Shown here in pieces: positions 18,035-26,494 of a stretch of 64,000 bases of DNA. This stretch comes from JAGWBF01 sp963663025 (GTDB lineage Bacteria > Chloroflexota > Dehalococcoidia > Lucifugimonadales > JAGWBF01). Numbering within the stretch: the stretch's first letter is position 1; every line of letters begins with the position of its first letter. The notes beneath the pieces were generated by a model, which saw nothing but the letters and a program-made list of their open reading frames with translations, made no database searches and had not been told where the DNA came from. The stretch covers positions 930,001-994,000 of the forward strand of contig OY760073.1 of assembly GCA_963663025.1 (NCBI GenBank), given 5' to 3'. A program made the position numbers and the translations under genes.

Positions 18035-19720
18035 CTAGACCAGATTAGCTTGCAGACGCTCAGCTTCGTGCTCTAACACGGCGTCATCTAACTTGATAAA
18101 TAGAGGCTTAGGTTCATTGATGGCCTGGCCCGGCGGCAGCGATTGTGTATTGCCTTCCCAGTTCCAGCCTCCCTGGGCCATGCTGCCGGTGAACCCCAGC
18201 ATGCGGTGCAGCTCCTCGGAGCTGAAGGGAAGGAATGGATACATGAGGGTTTTGAGGCAGTTAATGACACTGAGGGTCACCCACAGGGTGGTGGCGGCAT
18301 CCTGAGGATCAGACTTTAGAGACTTCCAGGGGGACCTGGAGTCCAGGTAGCGATTGGCATCCTGCGCCAAGCCCATGGCTTGCTGGATGGCAGCCCTGAA
18401 TCGGCAACCCTCGAGACTCTGCCCGACAGCAAGGTGTGCGGTAGCCGCCTGAGCCAGCATCTGGGAGCTTTGCTCGTCCAATGCATCCGGGGATGGGACT
18501 TTTCCGTCGAAGTTGCGGGATGTGAGGGTGAGCACCCGGTGCACCAGGTTGCCGTAGGTGGCTACCAGCTCGTCGTTGTTTCTGCGCACGTATTCTGACC
18601 AGGAGAAGTCGGAATCGCCGGTCTCGGGCATGTTGGCCGAAAGGTAGTAGCGGAGGGGGTCCGGGGAGAACCGCGCCAGGTAATCGGGCAGCCAGACCGC
18701 CCAGTTACGGCTGGTGGAGAACTGCTGGCCCTCCAAGCTGAGGAACTCATTGGCAGGTACATCGTATGGGAGGTTCAGACCCCCGAAGCCCATTAGCATT
18801 GCCGGCCAGATTATGCTGTGGAAGGGGATGTTGTCCTTGCCGATGAAGTAGTAGCTCCGGGCGTCCGGATCTTCCCAATAGCTCTTCCAGGCGTCGGGAC
18901 GTCCCTGCATAGTGGCCCACTCCTTGGCGGCTGACAGGTAGCCGATGACCGCCTCAAACCACACATATATTCGCTTGTCGTCGTACCCCTCCAGGGGAAT
19001 GGGGACGCCCCAGGAGACATCCCGGGTGATGGCCCGGTCCTTCAACCCCTCCTCTAAGTACCTGCGGGTGAAGTTGAGGACGTTGGGGCGCCACTGCTCC
19101 TTGGCGGAAACCCACTGCAGCAAGCCTTCCTGGAAGGCGGTCAGCTTCAGAAACAGGTGTTCCGAGTCCTGGAACCGGGGAGTAGTCCCTGAAATCTGGC
19201 AGCGGGCATCTTGCAGGTCTTCGGGGTTCAGGGTACGGCCGCAGTTGTCACACTGGTCCCCCCTGGCCTTGGTGTTGCCGCAGTGGGGGCAAGTGCCCTC
19301 CACGTAGCGGTCCGGCAGATAGCGGCTGCAATCGGGACAGAAGGGAAGGTTCATCACATCCTTGTAAATGAGCCCCTGATTGTACAGGCTGGTGAAGATA
19401 TCGTGGACCACTTCCCGGTGGTTGTCCGTCCCCGTCCGCGTGAACAAGTCGAAGCTGATTCCCATCTGGTCCCAGCACCTGAGGAAGTCTGTGTGATAGC
19501 GCTCGGAGATAACCTCCGGACTGGTGCCTTCCCGGTCAGCCCGCAGGGTGATCGGCGTGCCGTGCTGGTCGCTGCCAGACACCATGAGGACGTTGTCGCC
19601 CTTCAGGCGGTGGTAGCGGGCGAAGATGTCCGCGGGGAGGTAGCAGCCGGCCAGGTGCCCCAGGTGAAGAGGGCCGTTGGCATAGGGCCAGGCAACGGCG
19701 ACCAGGATGTTCTCGGGCAT
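18035..19720 (-). CDS. metG: Methionyl-tRNA synthetase
   Basis: The 561-residue class I synthetase has its HIGH motif as PLHLGH near residue 20. It carries a four-cysteine-pair zinc knuckle region (CPDCSRYL, CPHCGNTK, CDNCGRTL) and a KMSKS-equivalent loop read as FSTSRN, as in the actinobacterial/archaeal-like group. The C-terminal helical anticodon domain is present, without the extra dimerisation domain. The start at 19720 is chosen because GAGAGG lies 8 nt upstream and MPENILVAVAWPYANG aligns with family N-termini. The prenyl synthase gene follows. Confidence 0.95.
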   Translation of the reverse strand: MPENILVAVAWPYANGPLHLGHLAGCYLPADIFARYHRLKGDNVLMVSGSDQHGTPITLRADREGTSPEVISERYHTDFLRCWDQMGISFDLFTRTGTDNHREVVHDIFTSLYNQGLIYKDVMNLPFCPDCSRYLPDRYVEGTCPHCGNTKARGDQCDNCGRTLNPEDLQDARCQISGTTPRFQDSEHLFLKLTAFQEGLLQWVSAKEQWRPNVLNFTRRYLEEGLKDRAITRDVSWGVPIPLEGYDDKRIYVWFEAVIGYLSAAKEWATMQGRPDAWKSYWEDPDARSYYFIGKDNIPFHSIIWPAMLMGFGGLNLPYDVPANEFLSLEGQQFSTSRNWAVWLPDYLARFSPDPLRYYLSANMPETGDSDFSWSEYVRRNNDELVATYGNLVHRVLTLTSRNFDGKVPSPDALDEQSSQMLAQAATAHLAVGQSLEGCRFRAAIQQAMGLAQDANRYLDSRSPWKSLKSDPQDAATTLWVTLSVINCLKTLMYPFLPFSSEELHRMLGFTGSMAQGGWNWEGNTQSLPPGQAINEPKPLFIKLDDAVLEHEAERLQANLV

Positions 19721-19883
19721 CAGATAGGCCTCTCTTTGGAACAGCCTAGTACGGCGTGAAGCCTGTGGGTACTGCAAACGAGGGGTTCTGTACGCCTCTT
19801 GTAGGTGAGGAGGATTGGATGGTGGGTAGATGTTTCCGGTTGGAGGTGTGGCAGCCTATCCGGGCAGCAGGCCCGGCGCGAAA

Positions 19884-20537
19884 CTATTCCGGCGGCCACT
19901 TTGTTCCGCCAACTGCCGGGCCATCGCCTTGCCGTCGCTGAAGGCCTTTCGCCACGACTTGCCGCATGCTGCGGGCGATGGTCCTTCCCCACTCCGGTGC
20001 GTGGTTGATCCTGTAGGAGGCCCGCTCCTGGCGTATCAGGTTGCGGGTGGCCTCGCTCATCTCGTTCACATCCTTGTTGATGTCGGGGACATTGGGATGG
20101 GAGCGCTTGATTTCGTCTTCCATGCCGTCCAGGACGGGCACAAGGTCCTGAGAGGTCTCGATGAAGAGGGCTACATGTTCCATTTCGTCCCCGTTGAAGA
20201 AAGCGAACACCGGCACAGTGCCCCGGCGGTTCTCTGGGAGAAAACTATCGGCCAGGTCAACATGGTCCGCTCGTATGAACACCCGGACTTCCATCTTGCC
20301 TGAGGCCCGGGCCAGCTTGTAAAGGACAGGCGTTGTGGAAACGTGGTCTCCGCACCAGTCCTCGGTAAAGACGGCGACCCTGAGACGAGCGGGGATCTGG
20401 GAGAAGAACTCATTGTCTTCTGTACTAACTTCTACCCTATCCAACACCTGAGAGAAACGGTCTTTGTTTATCGCCATCCGGTCCATATGTTCCTCAGGTG
20501 TCATGCCTCGGAGGAACCCATCAGAAGTTAATGCCAT
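19884..20537 (-). CDS. Thioredoxin-family protein (thioredoxin_9-like)
   Basis: The 217-residue protein's N-terminal half resembles the thioredoxin_9 family. The strand RVAVFTEDWCGDH carries a single cysteine followed by Gly-Asp instead of a CxxC pair, so it would be a monothiol variant. A cis-proline-type TVPVFAFFNGD follows and matches the thioredoxin fold. The C-terminal third (INKDVNEMSEATRN onward) is helical, charged and lineage-specific. The function is unknown, and disulfide exchange by a CxxC is excluded. It has its own good promoter (20578-20605) with a palindrome across the -10. Confidence 0.7.
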   Translation of the reverse strand: MALTSDGFLRGMTPEEHMDRMAINKDRFSQVLDRVEVSTEDNEFFSQIPARLRVAVFTEDWCGDHVSTTPVLYKLARASGKMEVRVFIRADHVDLADSFLPENRRGTVPVFAFFNGDEMEHVALFIETSQDLVPVLDGMEDEIKRSHPNVPDINKDVNEMSEATRNLIRQERASYRINHAPEWGRTIARSMRQVVAKGLQRRQGDGPAVGGTKWPPE

Positions 20538-20570
20538 GCCAAGCCTTTCATATGATCACAGGGCCTGATT

Positions 20571-20588
20571 CAGGCTAATTTTAGCCTG
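20571..20588. promoter_or_regulatory. Perfect palindrome over the -10 box, possible operator
   Basis: CAGGCTAA-TT-TTAGCCTG is an exact 8-bp inverted repeat with a 2-bp centre. It covers the -10 box (20578-20583) of the minus-strand promoter for the thioredoxin-like gene. It could bind a dimeric repressor, or form a short hairpin at the end of the rsmI transcript; there is no T-tract on the minus strand. Confidence 0.45.
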
Positions 20589-20605
20589 CTGCACATAGGT
20601 GTCAA
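20578..20605 (-). promoter_or_regulatory. Sigma70-type promoter for the thioredoxin-like gene
   Basis: Perfect -35 TTGACA (20600-20605, overlapping the rsmI stop codon), 16-bp spacer, -10 TAAAAT (20578-20583). The transcript would begin about 35 nt before the ATG at 20537. Confidence 0.6.
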
Positions 20606-21462
20606 GGCTGCTTCACTTGAGAGATCACATCCAGCCACATCCTGTAGGCCTCCCGGCGGGACAGGCCCGTGGACTTGGCGATGGTAGCGGCCGCCTCACG
20701 CGCACCGATGCCCATCCCTTGCAGGCGGACAATCTCCTCCCGCAAGGCTTCGTTGTCTGAGACGCCTCCATGTGTGTCTGTAGCGCCCGTGCCGACGCTG
20801 GCGGGGGCTCCGGCGATGACCAGGGTGAATTCGCCCCGTGGCTCGGAGAAATGGTCTATGGCGTCGGATAGCGGGCCTGTGAAGATCTCTTCGTGGCGCT
20901 TGGTCATCTCCCTCGACACGGCCACCTCCCGGTCGCCCAGCACAGTGAGAAGGTCTGCAAGAGAGGCGCGCAGCCGGTGGGGAGCTTCGAAGGCAACAAG
21001 GGTGAAAGGAACGTCTGCCACGGAAGTCAGCAGCTTGGCCCGGTCCGCCTTGCGACGGGGCAGAAATCCCAGGAACAGGTACTGGTCGGAAGGGAAGCCG
21101 GAAACGGAGAGCGCGGATGCGGGAGCGCTTGGCCCCGGGATGGAGGTAACCCGGAATCCGGCGTCCAGGGCCATCTGCACCAGGATTCTTCCGGGGTCGC
21201 TGATCCCTGGGGTGCCGGCTTCGGATACAAGGGCAATGTCCGAGGTCTCCAGCGTTTTCAACAGGCCTGCCGCCTTGCTCCGGCTGGTGTGCTCATGGTA
21301 TGAGGTGAGGGGAGTGCCGATCCCGTAGCTCCCCAAGAGCTTTCGGGTGGTACGGGTGTCCTCAGCCGCGATAAGGGCCACCTGCTCCAGCACCTTCAGT
21401 CCCCGGAGGGTGATGTCTTCCAGGTTCCCTATGGGGGTTGCTACGAGATACAAGGTTCCCAC
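20602..21462 (-). CDS. rsmI: 16S rRNA (cytidine-1402-2'-O)-methyltransferase
   Basis: This SAM-dependent tetrapyrrole-methylase-fold enzyme of about 286 residues modifies C1402 in the ribosomal decoding centre. Signatures: LVATPIGNLEDIT at the N-terminus, AEDTRTTRKLL, YHEHTSRSKA, LVSEAGTPGISDPG and SVSGFPSDQYLFLGFLPRRK, then a C-terminal DNA-binding-like helical tail (REAAATIAKSTGLSRR). The start used is GTG 21462, giving VGTLYLVATP; an in-frame ATG 13 codons upstream is possible. It is read leftwards into the thioredoxin-like gene, which has its own promoter. Confidence 0.93.
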   Translation of the reverse strand: MGTLYLVATPIGNLEDITLRGLKVLEQVALIAAEDTRTTRKLLGSYGIGTPLTSYHEHTSRSKAAGLLKTLETSDIALVSEAGTPGISDPGRILVQMALDAGFRVTSIPGPSAPASALSVSGFPSDQYLFLGFLPRRKADRAKLLTSVADVPFTLVAFEAPHRLRASLADLLTVLGDREVAVSREMTKRHEEIFTGPLSDAIDHFSEPRGEFTLVIAGAPASVGTGATDTHGGVSDNEALREEIVRLQGMGIGAREAAATIAKSTGLSRREAYRMWLDVISQVKQP

Positions 21463-21556
21463 CCCGCCATTATATCCCGTGGGCCAACGCGCCTTCTCCA
21501 AGGAGCTAGCGAAATCAGGGTCTTTGAAATTAGAAACCTTCTTACTCGTTGTCCTG

Positions 21557-21565
21557 TGCTATACT
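21557..21565 (+). promoter_or_regulatory. Extended -10 promoter candidate for the 21616-26308 operon
   Basis: TGCTATACT is an extended -10 element (TGn plus TATACT at 21560-21565). No good -35 is present, which is typical for extended -10 promoters. It lies about 50 nt before the alpha/beta hydrolase start. Confidence 0.4.
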
Positions 21566-21615
21566 GGGCCGCATAGCTGGGCGGGCCTGTCAATTCTGCG
21601 CAGGAGGTTTCGCAA

Positions 21616-22452
21616 GTGGCTACTCAAGTAATACCCCAGGACAAGACAGTCGTCGTCGATGGTCTGAAGCTGCACTACCTGGACTGGGGCACCGAAGGCA
21701 AGACCAGGATGGTGCTGCTCCACGGGCTCCGCGGTCACGCCCACTCCTGGGACGACTTCTCAGCGGCGGTCTGCCAGGACCACCATGTGCTTGCGCTGGA
21801 CCAGCGTGGGCGAGGTGATTCGGACTGGGCCAAGGACGGCCAGTACACCACCGACGCGTACGTTTCGGATTTTGCCGGGTTCTGCAGAGAGCTGTCGCTG
21901 GAACCCTTCATTCTTGTGGGCCACTCAATGGGCGGGCGAAACGCCATGGCCTTTGCCTCTCAGTACCCCGACAAGGTGCAGAAGCTGGTGCTGGTGGATG
22001 TGGGGCCCACATCCGACATGCGAGGAGTGAAGCGGATAAACGACGAGATCAAGGCAGCCCCCGAGGAGTTCGACTCCTTTGAGGCGGTTATGGAGCACGC
22101 AGGCAGAGGCAACAAGTACGCCTCGGACCGGGTGATGCGCCGCCGGATGCAGTATGCGACCCGGGAGCTTCCCGGAGGTCAATACGGCTGGAACTACGAC
22201 CTTGTGATCAGGGAAGAGCGTCGCAACGGCACAGTCGCTCCCCAGTCGGACCTCTGGCCCGAGGTGGGCAAGATAACGGCCCCGACCCTGATTGTCCGGG
22301 GAGTCGAGTCAGACCTGCTGACGAGAGACACCGCAGACCGCATGGTGAGGGAGATTCCCGACGCAACATTGGTCGAAATACCCATGGCCCAGCACATGGT
22401 GTTCGAAGACAATCCCGAAGAGTTCCTGAAGGCAGTCCAGAGTTTCCTGTAG
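21616..22452 (+). CDS. Alpha/beta hydrolase
   Basis: The 278-residue alpha/beta-hydrolase-fold enzyme shows the oxyanion-loop sequence LLHGLRGHAHSWD, strand LALDQRGRGDSD and nucleophile elbow GHSMGG (Ser near residue 103). An acidic residue in IVRGVESDLLT and the catalytic His in AQHMVFEDNPE complete the triad. The closest style is esterase/epoxide-hydrolase-like or C-C hydrolase (MhpC-type); the substrate cannot be told. The GTG start at 21616 follows AGGAGG (21602-21607). It is first of five co-directional genes that include the apparent selenoprotein. Confidence 0.87.
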   Translation: MATQVIPQDKTVVVDGLKLHYLDWGTEGKTRMVLLHGLRGHAHSWDDFSAAVCQDHHVLALDQRGRGDSDWAKDGQYTTDAYVSDFAGFCRELSLEPFILVGHSMGGRNAMAFASQYPDKVQKLVLVDVGPTSDMRGVKRINDEIKAAPEEFDSFEAVMEHAGRGNKYASDRVMRRRMQYATRELPGGQYGWNYDLVIREERRNGTVAPQSDLWPEVGKITAPTLIVRGVESDLLTRDTADRMVREIPDATLVEIPMAQHMVFEDNPEEFLKAVQSFL

Positions 22453-22512
22453 GATTCTTCCGGGCGACCATGAGACAGATTGATAACAACTAAGAGAAGA
22501 GGAGGACTCCTG

Positions 22513-22977
22513 ATGGCTGCACAAGTTGGCGACACTGCCCCTGACTTCACGCTGACCTCGTCATCCAACGAGTCGGTGAGCTTGGGGCAGTACAAGGGCA
22601 ACAAGAACGTTATCCTTTCCTTCCACGTTTTCAATTTCACATCTGGTTGAACGAGCCAGGCCGCCTCTTTCCGGACCAGCAACGCCCGGATCGAGGAGAA
22701 GGATGCCCAGGTTCTGGGCATAAGCGTGGACCATCCCGCATCTCATCGCGCGTGGGCTACCTCCCTGGGTGGGCTTCCCTACCCCGAGCTCTCGGACTTC
22801 CACCCCAAGGGCCAGGTGAGCCAGGCCTATGATGTCTGGAGCGAAGAGCGTGGCACCAGCGTGCGATCGGTGTTCATAATCGACAAGGGCGGCACCATCC
22901 GGTACCGCCAGACCTACTCCGCTCCCCACCTTCCCGACGTGGAGGAGATACTGGGAGAACTGGACAAGCTGGGCTAG
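22513..22977 (+). CDS. Selenocysteine-containing peroxiredoxin (UGA at the peroxidatic position)
   Basis: This AhpC/TSA-fold protein of 154 residues is read through one in-frame TGA at 22648-22650 (codon 46). Before it: VGDTAPDFTL and VILSFHVFNFTSG. After it: TSQAASFRTSNARIEEKDAQVLGISVDHP. Family members read FTxxCT at this point, so the TGA replaces exactly the peroxidatic cysteine (TxxU). The protein has no other cysteine, so without Sec it would have no redox residue. The conserved Arg in VRSVFIIDKGG is present. AGAAGAGGAGGA lies just upstream of the ATG. A candidate SECIS hairpin follows the TGA. No selA/selB/selD or tRNA-Sec is in the window. Expected role: reduction of peroxides by an external thiol donor. 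Confidence 0.85.
22664..22696 (+). promoter_or_regulatory. Candidate bacterial SECIS element
   Basis: A hairpin inside the coding region starts 13 nt after the UGA. The lower stem is CCTC/GAGG (22664-22667 with 22693-22696), then a TT/TC internal loop, an upper stem TCCGG/CCGGA (22670-22674 with 22686-22690) and an 11-nt apical loop (22675-22685) containing G at 22679 and 22684. Spacing and position fit the bacterial SECIS recognised by SelB. Loop sequence is poorly conserved between bacteria, so this is a structural argument only. Confidence 0.55.
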
Positions 22978-22999
22978 CTCCAACGCAAGGAGGTCTGTG

Positions 23000-24433
23000 A
23001 TGGCTCAAAGTGAGCTGGCGCTGATCGCCCACCTGCTGCGCCGGGCCGGGTTCGGGGCTACTCGGGACGAGCTTGAACGCTATACGGAGAAGGAATACGA
23101 GGCGGTGGTGGAAGAGCTCCTCCACCCCGAGGATGCACCTCCCCCAATAGAAGACGAGGACATGGTGCGCCGGTATCATGTCGATGAGAACAGCTTGATG
23201 ATCCTGGATAGCTGCCAGACCTACTGGATCTATCGGATGATCAAGACCCGGAGGCCCCTGGAGGAGAAGATCGCCCTTTTCTGGCACGGGGTGTTTGCCA
23301 CCGGATACACCAAGCTTAACCAGCCCAAGGTGATTCTGAACCAGGTGGATATGTTCCGTCGTTACGGACTGGGCAGTTTCCGTACCCTGCTCCTCCAGGT
23401 GTCCAGGGACCCGGCTATGTTGTTCTGGCTGGACAACAATCAGAACCACCACGACGCGGTCAACGAGAACTACGGACGCGAGCTGCTGGAGCTCTTCTCC
23501 ATGGGCGTGGGCAACTATACAGAGGTCGATGTTCGGGAGGCGTCAAGGGCCTTTACCGGCTGGACCCTCTACAACCTTGGCCTGCATACTTCCAGGGTAG
23601 TCCAGGACTCGGTCTGGCCCTACGGGCGACTGGACTGGCAGTATGACTTCAAGAAGGACGACCACGACGACACCCAGAAGACCTTCCTGGGCCAGACCGG
23701 GACCTTCAACGGCGAGGAGATCATTGACATAATCTGCCAGGACAGGGCCACAGCCCGGTTCGTTTCCCGTCACCTGTACAACTTTTTCGTGGCCGACGAA
23801 CCCCAGGTGCCTGCTTGGAACACGGTCCCGCCCCGGAACCCGGAAGCCATCGAGGCCATGGCCGATGAGTTCGAGACCAGCAGCTACGATATCCGCTCGG
23901 TGCTGCGGTTGATGTTCAACTCCGACTTCTTCAAGAAAGCGGCGTTCGCCAAGGTCAAGAGCCCTGTGGAGCTTGTGGCAGGGGCTGTGCGTCTGACGGG
24001 GGGACAGCATGTGCCTGCTGTGGAGGACATCAGAGTGGGCACGGCGGCGGGGGTGATGGGCCAGCAGATCCTGGACCCGCCCAGCGTAGAGGGGTGGCAC
24101 ACCGGCGTCGAGTGGATCACCACCGGAAGCCTTGTTGACCGTGTGAACTTCGTGGTGTCCCAGCTTGCCGATGCCAATAAGCCCGGGGTTAGGGCGTTGG
24201 TCGACCATGTGAAAAGCCAGGGACGTTCCCTGTCGCCCTCCCAGCTGGTTGACGCTTGCCTGGAAATCATGGGTCCCCTCCAGGTCGGCAAAGACACCCG
24301 GGGCCAGCTATTGGGCCATGCCAACCAGGCCGGAGAGCTCGTTACATCTACCGACGACAACCCCGGCTCAACCGCCCGCATCGTGGAGATGCTGCAGATG
24401 GTTGCGTCGACCCGGGAATACCAGCTCGCCTAA
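23000..24433 (+). CDS. DUF1800 domain protein
   Basis: The 477-residue protein matches the DUF1800 family: LIAHLLRRAGFGAT at the N-terminus, EKIALFWHGVFATG near residue 90, and NENYGRELLELFSMGVGNYTE and RAFTGWTL in the middle. GHxx/LGQTGTFNGEEIIDIICQ and PVELVAGAVRLTG lie toward the end. The family is common in Planctomycetes, Bacteroidota and Chloroflexota, and its members are often next to DUF1501 proteins; no DUF1501 gene is here, and the biochemical function is unknown. The ATG at 23000 follows AAGGAGG by 6 nt (an immediately preceding GTG is also in frame). It sits 22 nt after the selenoprotein gene and 31 nt before the NHL gene. Confidence 0.88.
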   Translation: MAQSELALIAHLLRRAGFGATRDELERYTEKEYEAVVEELLHPEDAPPPIEDEDMVRRYHVDENSLMILDSCQTYWIYRMIKTRRPLEEKIALFWHGVFATGYTKLNQPKVILNQVDMFRRYGLGSFRTLLLQVSRDPAMLFWLDNNQNHHDAVNENYGRELLELFSMGVGNYTEVDVREASRAFTGWTLYNLGLHTSRVVQDSVWPYGRLDWQYDFKKDDHDDTQKTFLGQTGTFNGEEIIDIICQDRATARFVSRHLYNFFVADEPQVPAWNTVPPRNPEAIEAMADEFETSSYDIRSVLRLMFNSDFFKKAAFAKVKSPVELVAGAVRLTGGQHVPAVEDIRVGTAAGVMGQQILDPPSVEGWHTGVEWITTGSLVDRVNFVVSQLADANKPGVRALVDHVKSQGRSLSPSQLVDACLEIMGPLQVGKDTRGQLLGHANQAGELVTSTDDNPGSTARIVEMLQMVASTREYQLA

Positions 24434-24464
24434 CCTTTCAACCAGTCCTGAGGAGAGGGCGATT

Positions 24465-25496
24465 ATGATCGTTCAAGAAGCGCTCAGGTGCGTTCAGACC
24501 ATCGGCTTCTACGGCCTTTCCGGCCGTGGATTCAACAATCCCGTGGACATGGCAATAGACGGCAGGGGCGTCCTCTACGTCCTTAACCGGGCTGGCCCGG
24601 AAGTCGAGTCCCGCATGAACTACAAGCGCATCACCGTGTGCAACCTGGACGAAGACTACCTCGGCACCTTCAGCACCGGCGGCACGGCCGACGGTCAGAT
24701 CATGTGGCCCTGCTCCATCGCCATTGACCGGGAAGAAAACGTGTACATCTCTGATGAAGCCCTGCACCGCATCTCCATCTTCGACAGGGAAGGTACCTAC
24801 CTGGGCAAGTGGGGCGCATTTGGCGATGGGGACGGCCAGTTCAACCGGCCTGCCGGCATCGCGTTCGACCCCGATGATAACCTCTTGGTGGTTGATGGGG
24901 GCAACCACCGCGTCCAGCGTTACGGTAAGGACGGGGGCTACCTGGGTTCCTTCGGCTCCCACGGCAGTGGTGAGGGCGAGCTCTCCACACCTTGGGGAAT
25001 CTGCCTGGACGATTCGGCGAATATCTACGTGGCGGACTGGAGAAATGACCGGATACAGAAGTTCAGCCCCGAAGGGACCTTTCTGGGGACCTTCGGAAGC
25101 TCGGGCGATCAGGATGGACAGTTCAACAGGCCCTCCAGCGTGGCGGTGGACCCTTCGGGGAACATGTACGTAGCTGATTGGGGAAACGAGAGAGTGCAGG
25201 TACTGGGCCCCGACGGCAGTTTCTTCGCCAAAATGAGGGGAGACGGCGGGATGTCCAAGTGGGGCCAGGACTACCTGGACGCCAACCTGGAAGAGCTGGA
25301 AGAGCGGGCTAAGGCCGACATGGAGCCCGATCCCAATGTCTCCCCCAACGACACTCTGAGGGACGAGTCCGCTTCCATCGAGAATCTGTTCTGGGGTCCA
25401 ATCTCGGTGAAGCTGGATGCCCAAGGCAGGCTTTACGTCGTTGAGAGTTGCCGTCACCGCATCCAGATATACGACACCCGCTCCTGGAACATATGA
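24465..25496 (+). CDS. NHL-repeat beta-propeller protein
   Basis: The 343-residue protein is built from about six NHL repeats of 45-50 residues. Each has the pattern P.GIA.D..DN..VVD.GN.RVQ.....G..L..FG (for example around residues 140-160 and 185-205). It carries an acidic insertion (EELEERAKADMEPDP) before the last blade, and no signal peptide. NHL propellers bind proteins or act as lyases such as PAL; no metal-site assignment is made. The start at 24465 follows AGGAGAGGG. An in-frame upstream extension lies inside DUF1800 and is rejected. It overlaps the next gene by ATGA. Confidence 0.83.
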   Translation: MIVQEALRCVQTIGFYGLSGRGFNNPVDMAIDGRGVLYVLNRAGPEVESRMNYKRITVCNLDEDYLGTFSTGGTADGQIMWPCSIAIDREENVYISDEALHRISIFDREGTYLGKWGAFGDGDGQFNRPAGIAFDPDDNLLVVDGGNHRVQRYGKDGGYLGSFGSHGSGEGELSTPWGICLDDSANIYVADWRNDRIQKFSPEGTFLGTFGSSGDQDGQFNRPSSVAVDPSGNMYVADWGNERVQVLGPDGSFFAKMRGDGGMSKWGQDYLDANLEELEERAKADMEPDPNVSPNDTLRDESASIENLFWGPISVKLDAQGRLYVVESCRHRIQIYDTRSWNI

Positions 25497-26308
25497 ACGC
25501 CTGTGAACGCTGGGGAGAGATGGTCCGGCTGGAGCACGCCCAGTCAGAGGGCATGCGCGGGGAACCGGCCCCCCAGGACTACTGGACCAACTACGCCCAG
25601 AACTTTGTCGCCGACCCTCGCCGCAACGATGATATCCTACTGGATACCCTCAGGCAGCAGGTCAAGCCTCACCACGTTGTGATGGACGTCGGAGCCGGGG
25701 CTGGCCGCTACGCTCTGCCCCTGGCAATGGTCTGTCGCGAGTTGGTGGCAGTGGAGCCTTCTGAAGCCATGGTTAATGCCCTGAGGGAACAGGCAGCCTC
25801 CGAAGGCCTGAGAAATATCACAGTGGTGCACTCCTCCTGGCAGGATGCCGAGTCGCCTTCCGTCGATATAGCCATCTGCTGCCATGTGATTTATACCGTT
25901 ACCGACATAGATGTATTCTTGGATAAGCTGACCAGCCACGCCCGGAAGGTTATCCTTGTGCTGTACGACAGCCCTCCTCAATCCCAGCTTCAGCGCGTGT
26001 GGCATGAGGTGCACGGGGAAGACAGGCTGCGCCTGCCAAGCCTGCCCGAGCTGAGGGAGGTGCTGGATGAGATGGGGATCGAAGCCCAAATCGAGCCTAT
26101 TATGGTCAGGCCCTCCAGGGGATATTTGGACAAGGAGGGGGCCTTGTCACAGATAGCTGAGAGGCTGTATATCGGGCCGGACGATGAGAAGATGGGCAGG
26201 CTGGAGAAGCTGCTGCCGGACCTGCTGGAGGAGCAGCAAGGTGAGCTGCGGGTGCGCGGGGCTCCCAACATGGTTCCCCACATGGTCTCGTGGGGGACGG
26301 CTGATTAG
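25493..26308 (+). CDS. Class I SAM-dependent methyltransferase
   Basis: The 271-residue protein has a Rossmann-type SAM site: motif I VMDVGAGAGRYALPLA (around residues 62-77), motif II acidic LVAVEPSEAM, and motif IV VDIAICCHVIYTVTDI. The C-terminal half is helical and charged (EKLLPDLLEEQQGE). The substrate is unknown. The ATG overlaps the NHL stop as ATGA, and the long N-terminal extension that would run into the NHL gene is discarded. Last gene of the unit that starts with the alpha/beta hydrolase at 21616. Confidence 0.82.
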   Translation: MNACERWGEMVRLEHAQSEGMRGEPAPQDYWTNYAQNFVADPRRNDDILLDTLRQQVKPHHVVMDVGAGAGRYALPLAMVCRELVAVEPSEAMVNALREQAASEGLRNITVVHSSWQDAESPSVDIAICCHVIYTVTDIDVFLDKLTSHARKVILVLYDSPPQSQLQRVWHEVHGEDRLRLPSLPELREVLDEMGIEAQIEPIMVRPSRGYLDKEGALSQIAERLYIGPDDEKMGRLEKLLPDLLEEQQGELRVRGAPNMVPHMVSWGTAD

Positions 26309-26494
26309 CCTCATTTATCCATGAGCTTGGCTCCCATATGAAAAGGCAAGCGTTCGCCGCTACTCCAACCCAAGGCTGTTATATTTCGGACGATCCAAAT
26401 GCACAGAACGCGATCTCGTCAGAATTGCTAGTGATACAGAGTATCGTAGGGTCAAATCTGCCCTCTGTCTCGCTCGTAGGCAGAAGGCAATTCC

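Noticed and set aside
22513..22650. Peroxiredoxin gene as a pseudogene truncated by TGA
   Set aside because: The TGA is the only lesion, sits at the exact catalytic Cys position, and the downstream frame keeps family sequence without another start. Sec reading is more economical, although selenocysteine machinery was not seen in the window.
26309..26494. A tRNA or small RNA in the gap before the NCS2 gene
   Set aside because: No cloverleaf, TTCGA-type arm or terminator could be found; the region looks like plain AT-richer spacer.
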